Below, in pieces: positions 24,830 to 34,393 of a stretch of DNA of 64,000 bases; the stretch's first letter is position 1, and the number at the start of each line of letters is the position of its first letter. Location: positions 65,515 to 129,514 of the forward strand of contig NZ_LMDC01000027.1 in assembly GCF_001425705.1 (NCBI RefSeq), written 5' to 3'. Under the pieces are notes generated by a model. The model was given only the letters and a program-made list of their open reading frames with translations. It did no database searches and was not told the origin of the DNA. This stretch comes from Pelomonas sp. Root1217 (GTDB lineage Bacteria; Pseudomonadota; Gammaproteobacteria; Burkholderiales; Burkholderiaceae_C). The translations under genes were made by a program, and so were the position numbers.

Positions 24830-27418
24830 TCAGGCCGGCAGCGACACCGCGTCCAGCAGCTCGCTCTCGATCTGCAGCTGGGCCTTGTTCTGCTGGAGTG
24901 CCGGGCCGTCGAGCAAGAACGTGTCTTCCACGCGCTCGCCCAGCGTCGAGATCTTGGCCAGCTGCAGGTTGATGCCGTGTCGCGCCAGCACACGGGCGAT
25001 GGCGTAGAGCAGGCCGGCGCGGTCGCTGGTGGAGATGGTCAGCAACCAGGCCGTCGCGCGCTCGTCCGGGCGCAGTGAGATGCGCGGCGTGTAGGGGAAG
25101 CTCTTGACGCGGCGCGAGAGGCGCCCGCGGCGCGGCTCGGGCAGAGGGCCGCCGGCCTGCAGCGCCACGCCGAGCTTCTGCTCCACCAGCGGTACCAGGT
25201 CGCGGTGGTGCACATCGGCCTCGGGGCGGATGACCTGGAAGGTGTCCAGCGCATAGCCCTTGCGCGTCGTGTGCACCTTGGCGTCGAGGATACTGAAGCC
25301 GGCACTGTCGAAGTAGCCGCAGATGCGGGCGAACAGATCCTGCTGGTCGGGCGCGTAGACCAGCACCTGCAAACCCTCGCCGATGGGCGAGGGGCGGGCG
25401 CGCACGACGGGCACCTGGGTCTCGACATGGCGCCACAGCGAGCGCGCGTGCCAGGCCAGCTCGGCGCCTTCATGGCGTGCGAAATAGCTGATGGCCAGCG
25501 TCTTCCACAGCGGCTCCTCGGTGCCGGGCAGCTGCGAGTGCAACGCCAGGTCCTGGCGAGCCTCGGCCTTGCGGGCCTCGATCTCGGCGTCGAGGTTGAT
25601 CTTGGCACCGCCCAGCGCCCGCAGCGTGATGCGGTAGAGGTCCTCCAGCAGCTTGCCCTTCCAGGCATTCCAGACCTTGGGGCTGGTGCCGCGGATGTCC
25701 GCGACGGTCAGCAGATACAGGGCCGTCAGCTGGCGCGCGTCGGCCACCTTGGCGGCGAAGGCGGCGATGACCCCAGGGTCGGACAGGTCTTCCTTCTGCG
25801 CCACGCGCGACATCGTCAAGTGGTGCTCGACGAGGAAGACGCACATGGCCGTGTCTTCGGCACTCAGCCCGTGCTGGCGGCAGAAGCGCCGCACCTCGGT
25901 GGCGCCGAGCTCGGAGTGGTCGCCGCCGCGGCCCTTGGCCACGTCGTGGAAGAGGGCGGCGATATAGAGCAGCTCGGGCTGGTCGAACTGCGCGGCCAGC
26001 TGTGAGCAGAACGGGTACTCGTGGGCATGCTCCGGCACGAAGAAGCGCCGCACGTTGCGCAGCACCATCAGGATGTGCTGATCCACGGTATAGACGTGGA
26101 AGAGGTCGTGCTGCATCTGGCCGACGATGGCCCGGAACACCCACAGGTAGCGGCCGAGCACCGAGGTCTGGTTCATGAGCCGGAAGGCATGCGTCTGGCC
26201 CTCGGGCTCCCGCAGCATGGTCATGAAGGTGGCCCGGTTGACCGGGTCGCGACGCCAGGCCGCGTCCATCAGGCCGCGGGCGTTGTAGAGCGCTCGCAGC
26301 GTGCGCGCCGACAGGCCCTTGATCCCTGGCGTCTGCTGGTAGATCAGGAAGGTGCGCAGGATGGCGTGCGGGTCGCGTTGGTAGAGGTCGTCGCTGGCGA
26401 CCTCCAGCATGCGGCCGCGGTCAAGGAAGTCCGGGTGGCCGTCGATGGGCCGCAGCAAGCCCTGCTGGGAGCCATTGATCTGCTCCTCCAGGTTCAGCAG
26501 CAGGATCTGGTGCAGCTGCGTGACGGCCTTGGCTGCCCAGTAGTAGCGTCGCATCAACACCTCGGAGGCACGCTGCGAGGCCGTGCTCTCGAAGCCGAAG
26601 CTCTGTGCGACGGCCGTCTGCAGGTCGAACACCAGGCGGTCCTCGCGCCGGCCGGCGACGGCATGCAGGCGCGCGCGGATCAGCGTCAATTGACCCTCGT
26701 TGCGCTGCAGCTGGCGGCTCTCGAAAGGGGTGATGAGACCGCGTGCGCTCAGGGCCTTCCAGGTCTTGCCCAGGCCCGCCGCACGAGCGATCCAGATCAG
26801 CATCTGCAGGTCGCGCAGGCCGCCGGGGCTTTCCTTGCAGTTGGGCTCCAGCGCGTAGGGCGTGTCGTCGAACTTGGTGTGGCGCTGCAGGCTCTCCAGG
26901 GTCTTGGCACGAAAGAACGCCTTGGCGTCCATGGCCGCCATGAAGCGCTTGGCCATCAGCTTGAACAGCTTGGCGTCGCCGGCCAGCGGCCGGGCCTCGA
27001 GCAGGGCCGTCTGGATGGTCACATCGCCCTGGGACTCGGACAGGCACTCACCGAGCGTGCGCACGGAGGAGCCGATCTCCAGCCCCAGGTCCCAGCAGGC
27101 CGTGATGAAGCTTTCGATGGCCGACTTGACCGGCCCCGGCACATGGGCCTCAATGCCGTCGGGCAGCAGCACGAGCACGTCGACGTCGGAATGCGGGTAG
27201 AGCTCACCGCGACCATAACCGCCGACGGCCGCGAGGCAGGAGCCCGCGGGCATGCCGGCGCCGTCCCAAAGCGTGCGCAGCGTGTCGTCGACATGGCGGG
27301 CCAGGCGGCGCAGCAGCGTCTGCGCGCCGGCCTGCGTCGGGCGCGCGGCCAGGAAGTCGTCAATCAGCGACTGCTTGCCCGCCTTGAACTGCTGGCGGAG
27401 CTCGGCAAGCGTGGCCAC
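24830..27418 (-). CDS. glnD: GlnD, bifunctional uridylyltransferase/uridylyl-removing enzyme
   Basis: The 862-residue protein senses glutamine and adds or removes UMP from PII proteins. The nucleotidyltransferase domain has [17 protein letters not shown] (about 64-80). The HD domain carries [19 protein letters not shown] (about 485-505). Two ACT domains end the protein (about 690-770 and 790-860). All domains and the usual length are present. It starts 3 bases after map and is the last gene of a uppP-map-glnD unit. Confidence 0.96.
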   Translation of the reverse strand: MATLAELRQQFKAGKQSLIDDFLAARPTQAGAQTLLRRLARHVDDTLRTLWDGAGMPAGSCLAAVGGYGRGELYPHSDVDVLVLLPDGIEAHVPGPVKSAIESFITACWDLGLEIGSSVRTLGECLSESQGDVTIQTALLEARPLAGDAKLFKLMAKRFMAAMDAKAFFRAKTLESLQRHTKFDDTPYALEPNCKESPGGLRDLQMLIWIARAAGLGKTWKALSARGLITPFESRQLQRNEGQLTLIRARLHAVAGRREDRLVFDLQTAVAQSFGFESTASQRASEVLMRRYYWAAKAVTQLHQILLLNLEEQINGSQQGLLRPIDGHPDFLDRGRMLEVASDDLYQRDPHAILRTFLIYQQTPGIKGLSARTLRALYNARGLMDAAWRRDPVNRATFMTMLREPEGQTHAFRLMNQTSVLGRYLWVFRAIVGQMQHDLFHVYTVDQHILMVLRNVRRFFVPEHAHEYPFCSQLAAQFDQPELLYIAALFHDVAKGRGGDHSELGATEVRRFCRQHGLSAEDTAMCVFLVEHHLTMSRVAQKEDLSDPGVIAAFAAKVADARQLTALYLLTVADIRGTSPKVWNAWKGKLLEDLYRITLRALGGAKINLDAEIEARKAEARQDLALHSQLPGTEEPLWKTLAISYFARHEGAELAWHARSLWRHVETQVPVVRARPSPIGEGLQVLVYAPDQQDLFARICGYFDSAGFSILDAKVHTTRKGYALDTFQVIRPEADVHHRDLVPLVEQKLGVALQAGGPLPEPRRGRLSRRVKSFPYTPRISLRPDERATAWLLTISTSDRAGLLYAIARVLARHGINLQLAKISTLGERVEDTFLLDGPALQQNKAQLQIESELLDAVSLPA

Positions 27419-27421
27419 GGT

Positions 27422-28243
27422 TTACGCGGTCGCCGCAGCGGCCTGCGTGATGAAGGCGGGCGGCGGCGGGCTGCCGGCCGACAGCGTCATGACCTCGTAG
27501 CCGGTATCGGTGACGAGGATGGTGTGCTCCCACTGGGCCGAGAGGGACCGGTCCTTGGTGACGATGGTCCAGCCATCGCCCAGCTCGCGGATCTCGCGGC
27601 GGCCGGCGTTGATCATGGGCTCGATGGTGAACATCATGCCCGGCACCAGTTCGTCCAGCGTGCCGGGGCGGCCGTAGTGCAGCACCTGCGGCTCCTCATG
27701 GAAGACCTGGCCGATGCCATGGCCGCAGAACTCGCGCACGATGGAGAAGCCGGCATTCTCGGCAAAGGTCTGGATGGCGTGGCCGATGTCGCCCAGGTGC
27801 GCGCCGGGCTTGACCTTGGCGATGCCCTTCCACATGGCTTCGTAGGTGAAGGCGCACAGCCGCTTGGCTGCGATGGAGCCCTCGCCGACGACGAACATGC
27901 GGCTGGTGTCGCCATGCCAGCCGTCCTTGATGACGGTGACGTCGATATTGACGATGTCGCCGTTCTTCAGCGGCTTGTCGTTGGGGATGCCGTGGCAGAC
28001 CTGCTGGTTGACCGACGTGCAGATCGACTTGGGGTAGGGGATGTAGCCGGGCGGGCAGTAGTTCAGCGGCGCCGGAATGCCCTGCTGCACGTTGACGATG
28101 TGGTCGTGCGCGAGCTTGTCCAGCTCATTGGTCGTGATGCCCGGCTTGACGTGCGGCGTGAGCATGTCGAGCACTTCGGACGCCAGGCGCCCGGCGATGC
28201 GCATGCCTTCGACATCGGCAGCGGTCTTGATCGTGATGGCCAT
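27422..28243 (-). CDS. map: Methionine aminopeptidase, type I
   Basis: The 273-residue protein removes N-terminal Met. Metal-binding residues are visible: Asp in NIDVTVIKDGWHGDTSRMF, His in GHGIGQVFHEEP, Glu in GMMFTIEPMI and Glu in QWEHTILVT. It has the short type I form with a small Pro/Ala-rich tail. It lies 12 bases after uppP and 3 bases before glnD on the same strand. Confidence 0.96.
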   Translation of the reverse strand: MAITIKTAADVEGMRIAGRLASEVLDMLTPHVKPGITTNELDKLAHDHIVNVQQGIPAPLNYCPPGYIPYPKSICTSVNQQVCHGIPNDKPLKNGDIVNIDVTVIKDGWHGDTSRMFVVGEGSIAAKRLCAFTYEAMWKGIAKVKPGAHLGDIGHAIQTFAENAGFSIVREFCGHGIGQVFHEEPQVLHYGRPGTLDELVPGMMFTIEPMINAGRREIRELGDGWTIVTKDRSLSAQWEHTILVTDTGYEVMTLSAGSPPPPAFITQAAAATA

Positions 28244-28255
28244 GCCTGAATTATC

Positions 28256-29080
28256 TCAGTCCGCCCAGATGACCGTACCCGTGACCCAGGTTGCCAGCAC
28301 GACGATGCCGAAAGCAATGCGATACCAGGCAAACGGCACGAAGTTGTGGGTTGCCACGTAGCGCAGCAGCCAGCGCACGCAGGCCCAGGCGGCCAGGAAG
28401 CTGACGATGAAGCCGACCGCGAACATCGGCAGGTCGGCCATCGACAGCGCGTGCCGCTCCTTCCACAGGCTGTAGCCGCCGGCCGAGATCAACGTCGGGA
28501 TGGCCAGGAAGAAGGAGAAGTCGGTCGCCGCCTTGCGCGACAGGCCCAGCAGCATGCCGCCGATGATGGTGGCGCCCGAGCGGCTGGTGCCGGGGATCAT
28601 GCCCACGCATTGCACGAGACCGACCTTGAGCGCGTCCAGCGCCGTCATGTCGTCCACCGTCTGCACGCGGGCGACCGGCTCGGCGCGCTTCTCGGCCCAC
28701 AGGATAATCAGCGCGCCAACGATGAAGGCGCCGGCCACGACCGGCGCATTGAAGAGGTGGGCCTTGATGGCCTTGTAGACCGTCAGGCCGACGATGCCGG
28801 CGGGCAGGAAGCCGATGGCGATGTTCAGCACGAAGCGCTGCTGCTTGGCGCTGTTGGTGATGCCGCCCAGGGCCTCGCGGATGCGCGCCCAGTAGACGAT
28901 CAGCACCGCCAGGATGGCGCCGCTCTGGATGGCGATGTCGAACACCTTGGACTTGGCGTCCGTCATGCCCAGCAGGCTGCCGGTCAGGATCAGATGGCCC
29001 GTGGACGAGACGGGCAGGAACTCGGTCAGTCCCTCGACGATGCCCATGACGGCGGCTTTGATCAGCAGGATGACATCCAC
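28256..29080 (-). CDS. uppP: Undecaprenyl-diphosphatase UppP
   Basis: The 274-residue integral membrane protein recycles the lipid carrier of cell-wall synthesis and confers basal bacitracin tolerance. Signature motifs are [17 protein letters not shown] and [11 protein letters not shown] chose the GTG at 29080 ([17 protein letters not shown]), preceded by CGGAG on the minus strand; the frame is open further upstream but without family sequence. It is first in the unit with map and glnD and divergent from a TetR regulator. Confidence 0.94.
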   Translation of the reverse strand: MDVILLIKAAVMGIVEGLTEFLPVSSTGHLILTGSLLGMTDAKSKVFDIAIQSGAILAVLIVYWARIREALGGITNSAKQQRFVLNIAIGFLPAGIVGLTVYKAIKAHLFNAPVVAGAFIVGALIILWAEKRAEPVARVQTVDDMTALDALKVGLVQCVGMIPGTSRSGATIIGGMLLGLSRKAATDFSFFLAIPTLISAGGYSLWKERHALSMADLPMFAVGFIVSFLAAWACVRWLLRYVATHNFVPFAWYRIAFGIVVLATWVTGTVIWAD

Positions 29081-29165
29081 GTAGCGGCTCCGGGGCGAAC
29101 AAAGCCGCGCAGTGTAGCCAGCGGGCAGGGCGTGCCCTTGCCGCTGCCTGGCCCGGCGGGCTACA

Positions 29166-29187
29166 TTACTGACCCTCCGGTCATTAA
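29166..29187. promoter_or_regulatory. TetR-type operator
   Basis: TTACTGACC (29166-29174), a 4-base CTCC spacer and GGTCATTAA (29179-29187) form an inverted repeat with eight of nine pairs matched. The TGACC...GGTCA core is typical of TetR-family operators. It ends 10 bases before the proposed start of the adjacent TetR gene, so autorepression is likely, and uppP starts 86 bases away on the other side. Confidence 0.7.
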
Positions 29188-29197
29188 CTTCGCCATC

Positions 29198-29833
29198 TTG
29201 GCCACCGCCACCCCCCGCCAACGCCGCAAGGACGCCCGCCCGCAAGAGTTGCTGGACGCCGCCCTGGCGCTTTTCGTCGAGAAGGGCTTCGCCGCCACGC
29301 GCAGCGAGGAAATCGCGGCGCGCGCCGGCGTGGCCAAGGGCACGCTCTACCGCTACTACCCCAGCAAGGACGAGCTCTTCAAGGCCATGGTGCGCGACAA
29401 CCTGTCCGTGCACATCGCCGAATCGGCTGCCCAGGCGGCGCTGTACCAGGGCTCCATCGCCGAGTTGCTCAGCCAGATGATGCAGGCCTGGTGGGCCAAG
29501 GTCGGCCATGGCAATGCCGGCGTGGTCTGCAAGATCATGATGGTCGAGGCGCGCAACTTCCCCGAGCTGGCGCGCTTCTATGTGGAGGAGGTCATCCGGC
29601 CGTCACAGGCGCTGATCGGCGGCCTCATCGAGCGTGGCATCCACGCCGGTGAGTTCCGCGCGGTGCCCGTCGAAGCCACGGTGCACATGTTGATCGCGCC
29701 CATGCTGCACATGCTGCTGCACGAGCACTCCTTTGGCGAGCACGACATCTGCCACCAGACCATGGGCGCCGAGGAGTTGCTGGACGCCCAGATGTCGCTG
29801 CTGCTGCATGGCTTGCTCGCCTCGCCGGGCTGA
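29198..29833 (+). CDS. TetR family transcriptional regulator
   Basis: A 211-residue protein if it starts at the TTG at 29198 ([21 protein letters not shown]). No ATG lies nearby in frame and earlier codons run through the operator. The N-terminal helix-turn-helix reads [31 protein letters not shown], followed by a C-terminal ligand-binding domain with TetR_C-like features. Its likely targets are itself and possibly the flanking genes, including the envelope genes uppP or tolC. The start is uncertain by several codons. Confidence 0.85.
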   Translation: MATATPRQRRKDARPQELLDAALALFVEKGFAATRSEEIAARAGVAKGTLYRYYPSKDELFKAMVRDNLSVHIAESAAQAALYQGSIAELLSQMMQAWWAKVGHGNAGVVCKIMMVEARNFPELARFYVEEVIRPSQALIGGLIERGIHAGEFRAVPVEATVHMLIAPMLHMLLHEHSFGEHDICHQTMGAEELLDAQMSLLLHGLLASPG

Positions 29834-29880
29834 CCTCTAGAATTTTGCTTTTTGCCGTCGACCGCGCCCCGGAGAACAAG

Positions 29881-30534
29881 ATGAACCTCGAACAAGTCCG
29901 CTTCAACATGATCGAGCAGCAGATCCGCCCCTGGGATGTGCTCGACCCCAGCGTGCTGGAGCTGTTGCGCGTCGTGCACCGCGAGGACTTCGTGCCCGAG
30001 GCTCACAAGCTCCAGGCCTTCGTCGACACCGAGCTGCCGCTGACCGCCACGCGCCGCATGCTGGCGCCCAAGGTCGAGGCCCGGCTGCTGCAGGAACTCA
30101 AGGTGCAGCGGCATGAGAAGGTGCTGGAGATCGGCGCCGCCACGGGTCACCTGGCCGCGCTGCTGGGCCACAAGGCGCAGCGCGTCATCGCACTGGAAGC
30201 GGATGCCGGCCTGGCCGCTGCCGCCACGGCCAACCTGAAGCGCGCTGGCGTGCTGAACGCCACGGTGCTGAACCAGGACGGCGCCGCGGGGCTGCCGGCC
30301 GAGGAACCCTTTGACGTGATCCTGCTGTCCGGCTCGGTCGCGTCGGTGCCCCAGGCCTTGCTGAACCAGCTCAAGGTCGGCGGGCGCCTCGCGGCCATCG
30401 TCGGCGAGGAGCCGGTCATGCGTGCCGTGCTCGTCACGCGCACAGGTGCCAGCGACTTCCGCACCGTCGAGCTGTTCGACACGGTGGCCGGGCGCCTTCC
30501 GGGTTTCGCCGAAGCGCCGGCCTTCAGTTTCTGA
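29881..30534 (+). CDS. Protein-L-isoaspartate O-methyltransferase family protein
   Basis: The 217-residue protein begins MNLEQVRFNMIEQQIRPWDVLD with GGAG upstream; an in-frame ATG-less extension to 29845 is less likely. The SAM-binding loop reads VLEIGAATGHLAALLG, and QDGAAG and FDVILLSGS follow. It resembles the shortened PCMT-like proteins found directly before tolC in betaproteobacteria. The active-site loop differs from classic Pcm (EIGTGSGY), so isoaspartate repair is not certain. It is co-oriented with tolC and 143 bases upstream. Confidence 0.8.
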   Translation: MNLEQVRFNMIEQQIRPWDVLDPSVLELLRVVHREDFVPEAHKLQAFVDTELPLTATRRMLAPKVEARLLQELKVQRHEKVLEIGAATGHLAALLGHKAQRVIALEADAGLAAAATANLKRAGVLNATVLNQDGAAGLPAEEPFDVILLSGSVASVPQALLNQLKVGGRLAAIVGEEPVMRAVLVTRTGASDFRTVELFDTVAGRLPGFAEAPAFSF

Positions 30535-30677
30535 AGCCGGACCAGATGCAGCCCGTCGCCGTAAAACGACCGTTGCTCCCCGTTTGGGCGCAGGTCGTCA
30601 CATGGCTTCAGTCACCGGCGGGCTTTGCCTCTATAAACCCGGCCGCGCTCACTACATTGCCCAAGTCAAGGAATTCC

Positions 30678-32024
30678 ATGCCCTTCGTCACAGCACCCCG
30701 CCTGATCCTGCAACCGCTGGCCCTCGCCGCCAGCCTCCTGCTCGCCGGCGTGGCCCAGGCCCAGAGCCTGCAGGAGCTCTATGACGCTGCGAGGGGCTAC
30801 GACGCGACTTATCTGGCGACGCGCAACAGCGCCGATGCGGCTGCGGCGCGCGCCGCCCAGGCCGAGGCGCTGATCCGGCCGTCGCTCTACCTGTCCGGCT
30901 CGGGCACCGTGGCGCAAACCGACCCGCCTTCGTCTGCGAGCTTCAATACGAGGACATTGACGGCTGGCCTGCAGGGAAAATACTCCGTCTACAACGCGAG
31001 CAACATTCCGACCATTGACAAGGCCCGCCGAGCCTATGCGGTGGCCCAGGCCGATCTGGACCTCGCCGAGCAGGATCTCATCGTCCGGCTGGCCACGGCC
31101 TATTTCGATGTGCTGGCCGCCAAGGATGCGTTGACGACCTCGCGGGCCAACAAGACCGGCATCGCCGAGCAACTCGCGTCCGCGAAACGCAACTTCGAAG
31201 TCGGCACCGCCACGATCACCGACACGCGTGAAGCTCAGGCCCGCTATGACCTTGCCGTGGCGCAGGAGCTGGCGGCCGACAACGACCTGCGCGTCAAGCG
31301 CGTGACGCTGGACCAGTTCGTTGGCCGCGTCGGCGTCGAGCCCAAGGGCCTGGCCGTGCCGGTCGCGCTGCCGGCACTGCCCAGCGAGAACGTCGACACC
31401 TGGGTCGCGACGGCCGATGACCAGCATCCCGGCGTGCGCAAGGCGCGGTTGGGCCTGGAAATGGCACAGCTCGATACGCAGATCGCCCGGGCCGGCGAAA
31501 AGCCGACGCTGGACGCCAGCGCCACCCTGGGTGGCCAGAACCAGCACAACAGCTTGGGTGGCCTCGCCGCTGCGCAGGCCGGAGCCGGCACCTCCAAGAA
31601 TGCCAGCATCGGCCTGACCTTGAGCTATCCGCTCTACACCGGTGGCGCGACGCAGAACCGCATCAAGGAAACCCTGGTGCTGGAGGAGAGGGCCCGCAAT
31701 GACTTTGACTTTGCGCGTCGCAAGGTTGCCGAGGACACGCGCCGCGCCTTCTTCGGCGTGCAGTCGCTGAAGGCCCAGGTTGGCGCCTACGAGGCGGCCG
31801 AGTCGTCCACCAAGCTGGCCCTGGAAGCCACGCAGCTGGGCTACAAGGTCGGCGTGCGGGTGAACCTGGACGTGCTGAACGCCCAGACCCAGCTCTACAC
31901 GACCCAGCGTGACCTGGCCAAGGCACGCTACGACGTCGTCGTCAACAGCCTCAGGCTGCGCCAGGCTTCGGGCCAGCTGCGTCCTGAGGACGTGGCCGCG
32001 GCCAACGCGCTGCTGGCTCGCTGA
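30678..32024 (+). CDS. tolC: TolC family outer-membrane efflux/secretion channel
   Basis: The 448-residue protein has a signal peptide (about 1-29, ending GVAQAQS) and two repeated TolC domains rich in Ala/Gln coiled coil. Landmarks are ESLQELYDAARGYD-like opening residues, RLATAYFDVLAAKDAL and LSYPLYTGGATQNRI. The ATG at 30678 is preceded by AAGGA; the frame opens earlier at 30546, but only the later start gives a signal peptide. It forms the trimeric exit duct for tripartite pumps and type I secretion. Confidence 0.93.
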   Translation: MPFVTAPRLILQPLALAASLLLAGVAQAQSLQELYDAARGYDATYLATRNSADAAAARAAQAEALIRPSLYLSGSGTVAQTDPPSSASFNTRTLTAGLQGKYSVYNASNIPTIDKARRAYAVAQADLDLAEQDLIVRLATAYFDVLAAKDALTTSRANKTGIAEQLASAKRNFEVGTATITDTREAQARYDLAVAQELAADNDLRVKRVTLDQFVGRVGVEPKGLAVPVALPALPSENVDTWVATADDQHPGVRKARLGLEMAQLDTQIARAGEKPTLDASATLGGQNQHNSLGGLAAAQAGAGTSKNASIGLTLSYPLYTGGATQNRIKETLVLEERARNDFDFARRKVAEDTRRAFFGVQSLKAQVGAYEAAESSTKLALEATQLGYKVGVRVNLDVLNAQTQLYTTQRDLAKARYDVVVNSLRLRQASGQLRPEDVAAANALLAR

Positions 32025-32048
32025 GTTCAGCGCTCCGGTCAAGCCACC

Positions 32049-32564
32049 TCAAGCCCTGCTCTGGCGGGGCTTTTTCTTGGCGGCGGCGACCAGTACGGGC
32101 GTGGGTTCAGGCTCGGCGGTGGTTGGCAACGGCTTGATCGGCGCGTGTTCGCGGACGGCATTCAGGATGATGGCGGTCGATGTCGGCACCTGCTGGCAAA
32201 AGCGTGACAGCGTCGCCCTCAGATGCGCCACGTCGCGCACGGCGATCTCGAGGATCCAGCTGTCCTCGCCGGTCACGCCATAGGCCGTAGTCACCTCCGG
32301 GCTGCACTCCAGGGCTCGCATCAGTTCGCCCTCGTCGAGATTGCCGATGCGGATGATGGAACGGATGCCATAGCCCAGCTTGCTTGCGTCGACGACGGCG
32401 CGGTAGCCGCGGATGACACCGCCGTCCTCCAGCTTGCGCACCCGCTCGGTCACGGCCGGCTGGCTCAGATGCACGCGCCGCCCCAGCTCCGCCATCGTCA
32501 GGCGAGCGTCGGCCTGCAGTTCGGCCAGGATGCGATGGTCATGCTGATCAAGCTCGGTGGCCAT
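32049..32564 (-). CDS. Lrp/AsnC family transcriptional regulator
   Basis: The 171-residue protein has an N-terminal helix-turn-helix (LTMAELGRRVHLSQPAVTERVRKLE) and a C-terminal RAM/ligand-binding domain with VTGEDSWILEIAVRDVAHL. The lysine-rich tail AAAKKKPRQSRA is encoded by the DNA that forms the tolC terminator. It is divergent from the EamA transporter gene 100 bases away, the usual pairing for an Lrp regulator and an amino-acid or metabolite exporter. Confidence 0.92.
   Translation of the reverse strand: MATELDQHDHRILAELQADARLTMAELGRRVHLSQPAVTERVRKLEDGGVIRGYRAVVDASKLGYGIRSIIRIGNLDEGELMRALECSPEVTTAYGVTGEDSWILEIAVRDVAHLRATLSRFCQQVPTSTAIILNAVREHAPIKPLPTTAEPEPTPVLVAAAKKKPRQSRA
32051..32075 (+). 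terminator. Intrinsic terminator of tolC
   Basis: AGCCCTGC (32052-32059), loop TCTG, GCGGGGCT (32064-32071) and a T-rich tail (TTTTCTT) make a classic rho-independent terminator 28 bases after the tolC stop. It overlaps the last codons of the convergent lrp-type gene (its KKKPRQSRA tail). Confidence 0.85.
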
Positions 32565-32663
32565 GGAAATCTCTTCAACTTGCTGGAAGGTTCTTGAATA
32601 TTAAGGCGAAGGCGTGATTCAACCTTCAAGTGCCCATGTCGCCGGTGAGCCGAAATTCCTACC

Positions 32664-33575
32664 ATGCCGGCCATGAACACGACGACGCTGCCCCTCAAGA
32701 ACGCCCCCGGTCTGAGCCCTTTGCTGTTGCTCTGCCTGGCCGCCACCTGGCTGGTCTGGGGCTCGACCTATCTGGCCATCAAGATCGCGCTGGTCAGCCT
32801 GCCGCCCTTCTTCCAGATGGGCAGCCGCTTCCTCGTCGCCGGGGTGCTGCTGGCGGGCTGGATGCGCTGGCGCGGCGCGCCTTGGCCAAGCCGGCGCCAG
32901 TGGCTGCATGCTCTTGTCATCGGCGGGCTGATGCTGGGTGGCGGCATGGGTGGCACGGCCACCGCTGAGCAGACCGTCGGCTCGGGCCTCGTCGTCGCCT
33001 TCATCGCCGTGATGCCGCTGATGATTGCTGGCCTCAACCTGCTGTGGGGCGAGAAACCGACGCGGCTGGAATCGGCGGGCATCGCCCTCGGCCTGTTGGG
33101 CGTGCTGCTGCTGACGCAGGGCCAGGGCTTTGGCGCATCGCCCGCCGGCCTCGTGGCCATCAGCGTCGCCTGCGCGAGCTGGGCCGTGGGCAGCGTGCTG
33201 TCGCAGCGCAGCCTGCCGCTGGCGCCGGGGCCCATGGGTTTTGCCAGCGAGATGCTGGCCGGTGGCCTGCTGCTGATGGGCCTGAGCCTGGTCAGCGGCG
33301 AGACCTTGCCCGGCCACATCGAGCCGCAGGCGCTGTGGGCCTGGGCCTATCTGGTTGTGTTCGGCTCGCTGGTGGCTTTCAACGCCTACATGGTGCTGCT
33401 GGCGCAAGCCTCGGCGGGGCTGGCGTCGAGTTATTCCTTCGTGAATCCCGTCATCGCGATGCTGCTCGGCGTCACGCTGGCTGGCGAGCAGATCAGCGGG
33501 CACGAGTGGCTGGCCGCGGGCGTCGTGCTCGTGGGCGTCGTGCTGCTGTTGATGGGGCGGGCCAGGAACCGTTAA
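32664..33575 (+). CDS. EamA family (YedA-like) metabolite exporter
   Basis: The 303-residue protein has ten hydrophobic segments in two EamA repeats. YedA-like landmarks are WLVWGSTYLAIKIAL, TATAEQTVGSGLVVAFIAVMP and SYSFVNPVIAMLLGVTLAGEQ. It probably exports small metabolites or drugs through the inner membrane. The divergent Lrp-type gene probably regulates it. Its TAA overlaps the stop codon of the convergent metallohydrolase (GTTAAC). Confidence 0.9.
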   Translation: MPAMNTTTLPLKNAPGLSPLLLLCLAATWLVWGSTYLAIKIALVSLPPFFQMGSRFLVAGVLLAGWMRWRGAPWPSRRQWLHALVIGGLMLGGGMGGTATAEQTVGSGLVVAFIAVMPLMIAGLNLLWGEKPTRLESAGIALGLLGVLLLTQGQGFGASPAGLVAISVACASWAVGSVLSQRSLPLAPGPMGFASEMLAGGLLLMGLSLVSGETLPGHIEPQALWAWAYLVVFGSLVAFNAYMVLLAQASAGLASSYSFVNPVIAMLLGVTLAGEQISGHEWLAAGVVLVGVVLLLMGRARNR

Positions 33576-34360
33576 CCGCCGCCGCGGATATTGGCCTGCA
33601 GGGCTGGCTTCATCAGCCGTGGTGCGGCCAACGTCGCATCGCGTGCACGGCGCATCGCGACGAACTCAGCCTCGCTGACGCCGTCGTGCGCATGGATGTT
33701 GGCCGCGAGCTGCTCGGCCACGGTCGTTTCCCAGCGTGCCTCGCGGCCCGCCGGGTAGTCGTGGCAGACGAAGAGGCGGGTTTCGGGCGGCAGCGCCAGC
33801 AGGCGGCGAATCGAGCGGTAGAGCGCGGCGGCGTCACCGCCCGGAAAGTCGGCACGGGCGCTGCCGCCGTCGGGCATGAACAGCGTGTCGCCGATGAAGA
33901 CGGCGCCCTCGATGCGGTAGGCCAGGTCGGCCGGCGTGTGGCCGGGCACGAGCAGGGCGGTGGCCTCGATGCTGCCGACGGGAAATGACTCGCCGTCGCG
34001 CAGCAAGCGGTCGAAGCCGTCGTCTTCGGACGGCCAGCCGTGCAGGCGGCCGAGCGTCGCCTGCACCTCGCGGATGTGCTCGCCGATGGCGATCATCCCG
34101 CCGGCTTGGGCGCGCAGGTACCGAGCGGCGGAGACGTGGTCGGCGTGGACGTGGGTCTCCAGGATCCATTGCAGGTTGAGGCTATGCGCGCTCAGATAGG
34201 CGAGCAGCGCATCGGCGCTGGCCGTGCTGGCGCGTTGGGCGGTGAGGTCGTAGTCCAGCACCGGGTCGATGACGACGGCCTGGCGGGTGGCCGGGTCGTG
34301 CACCACGTAGCTGACCGTGCCGGTGATGGGGTCGTGGAAGCCCTCGATGGCGATTGGCAT
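33572..34360 (-). CDS. MBL-fold hydrolase, ETHE1-like persulfide dioxygenase type
   Basis: The 262-residue protein has the metal motif THVHADHVSAARYL (His-x-His-x-Asp-His), GHTPADLAYRI, FIGDTLFMPDGGSARADFPGGDA and FVCHDYP. The GDTLF...DFPGGD pattern is that of the ETHE1/Blh group, which oxidises glutathione persulfide. AGGAGA lies 9-15 bases upstream of the ATG at 34360; an ATG three codons earlier sits too close to it. No rhodanese or sulfide:quinone reductase gene is adjacent. Confidence 0.85.
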   Translation of the reverse strand: MPIAIEGFHDPITGTVSYVVHDPATRQAVVIDPVLDYDLTAQRASTASADALLAYLSAHSLNLQWILETHVHADHVSAARYLRAQAGGMIAIGEHIREVQATLGRLHGWPSEDDGFDRLLRDGESFPVGSIEATALLVPGHTPADLAYRIEGAVFIGDTLFMPDGGSARADFPGGDAAALYRSIRRLLALPPETRLFVCHDYPAGREARWETTVAEQLAANIHAHDGVSEAEFVAMRRARDATLAAPRLMKPALQANIRGGG

Positions 34361-34393
34361 GAGGCGCATTCTCCTAGGACAAAATCCGCGCCC

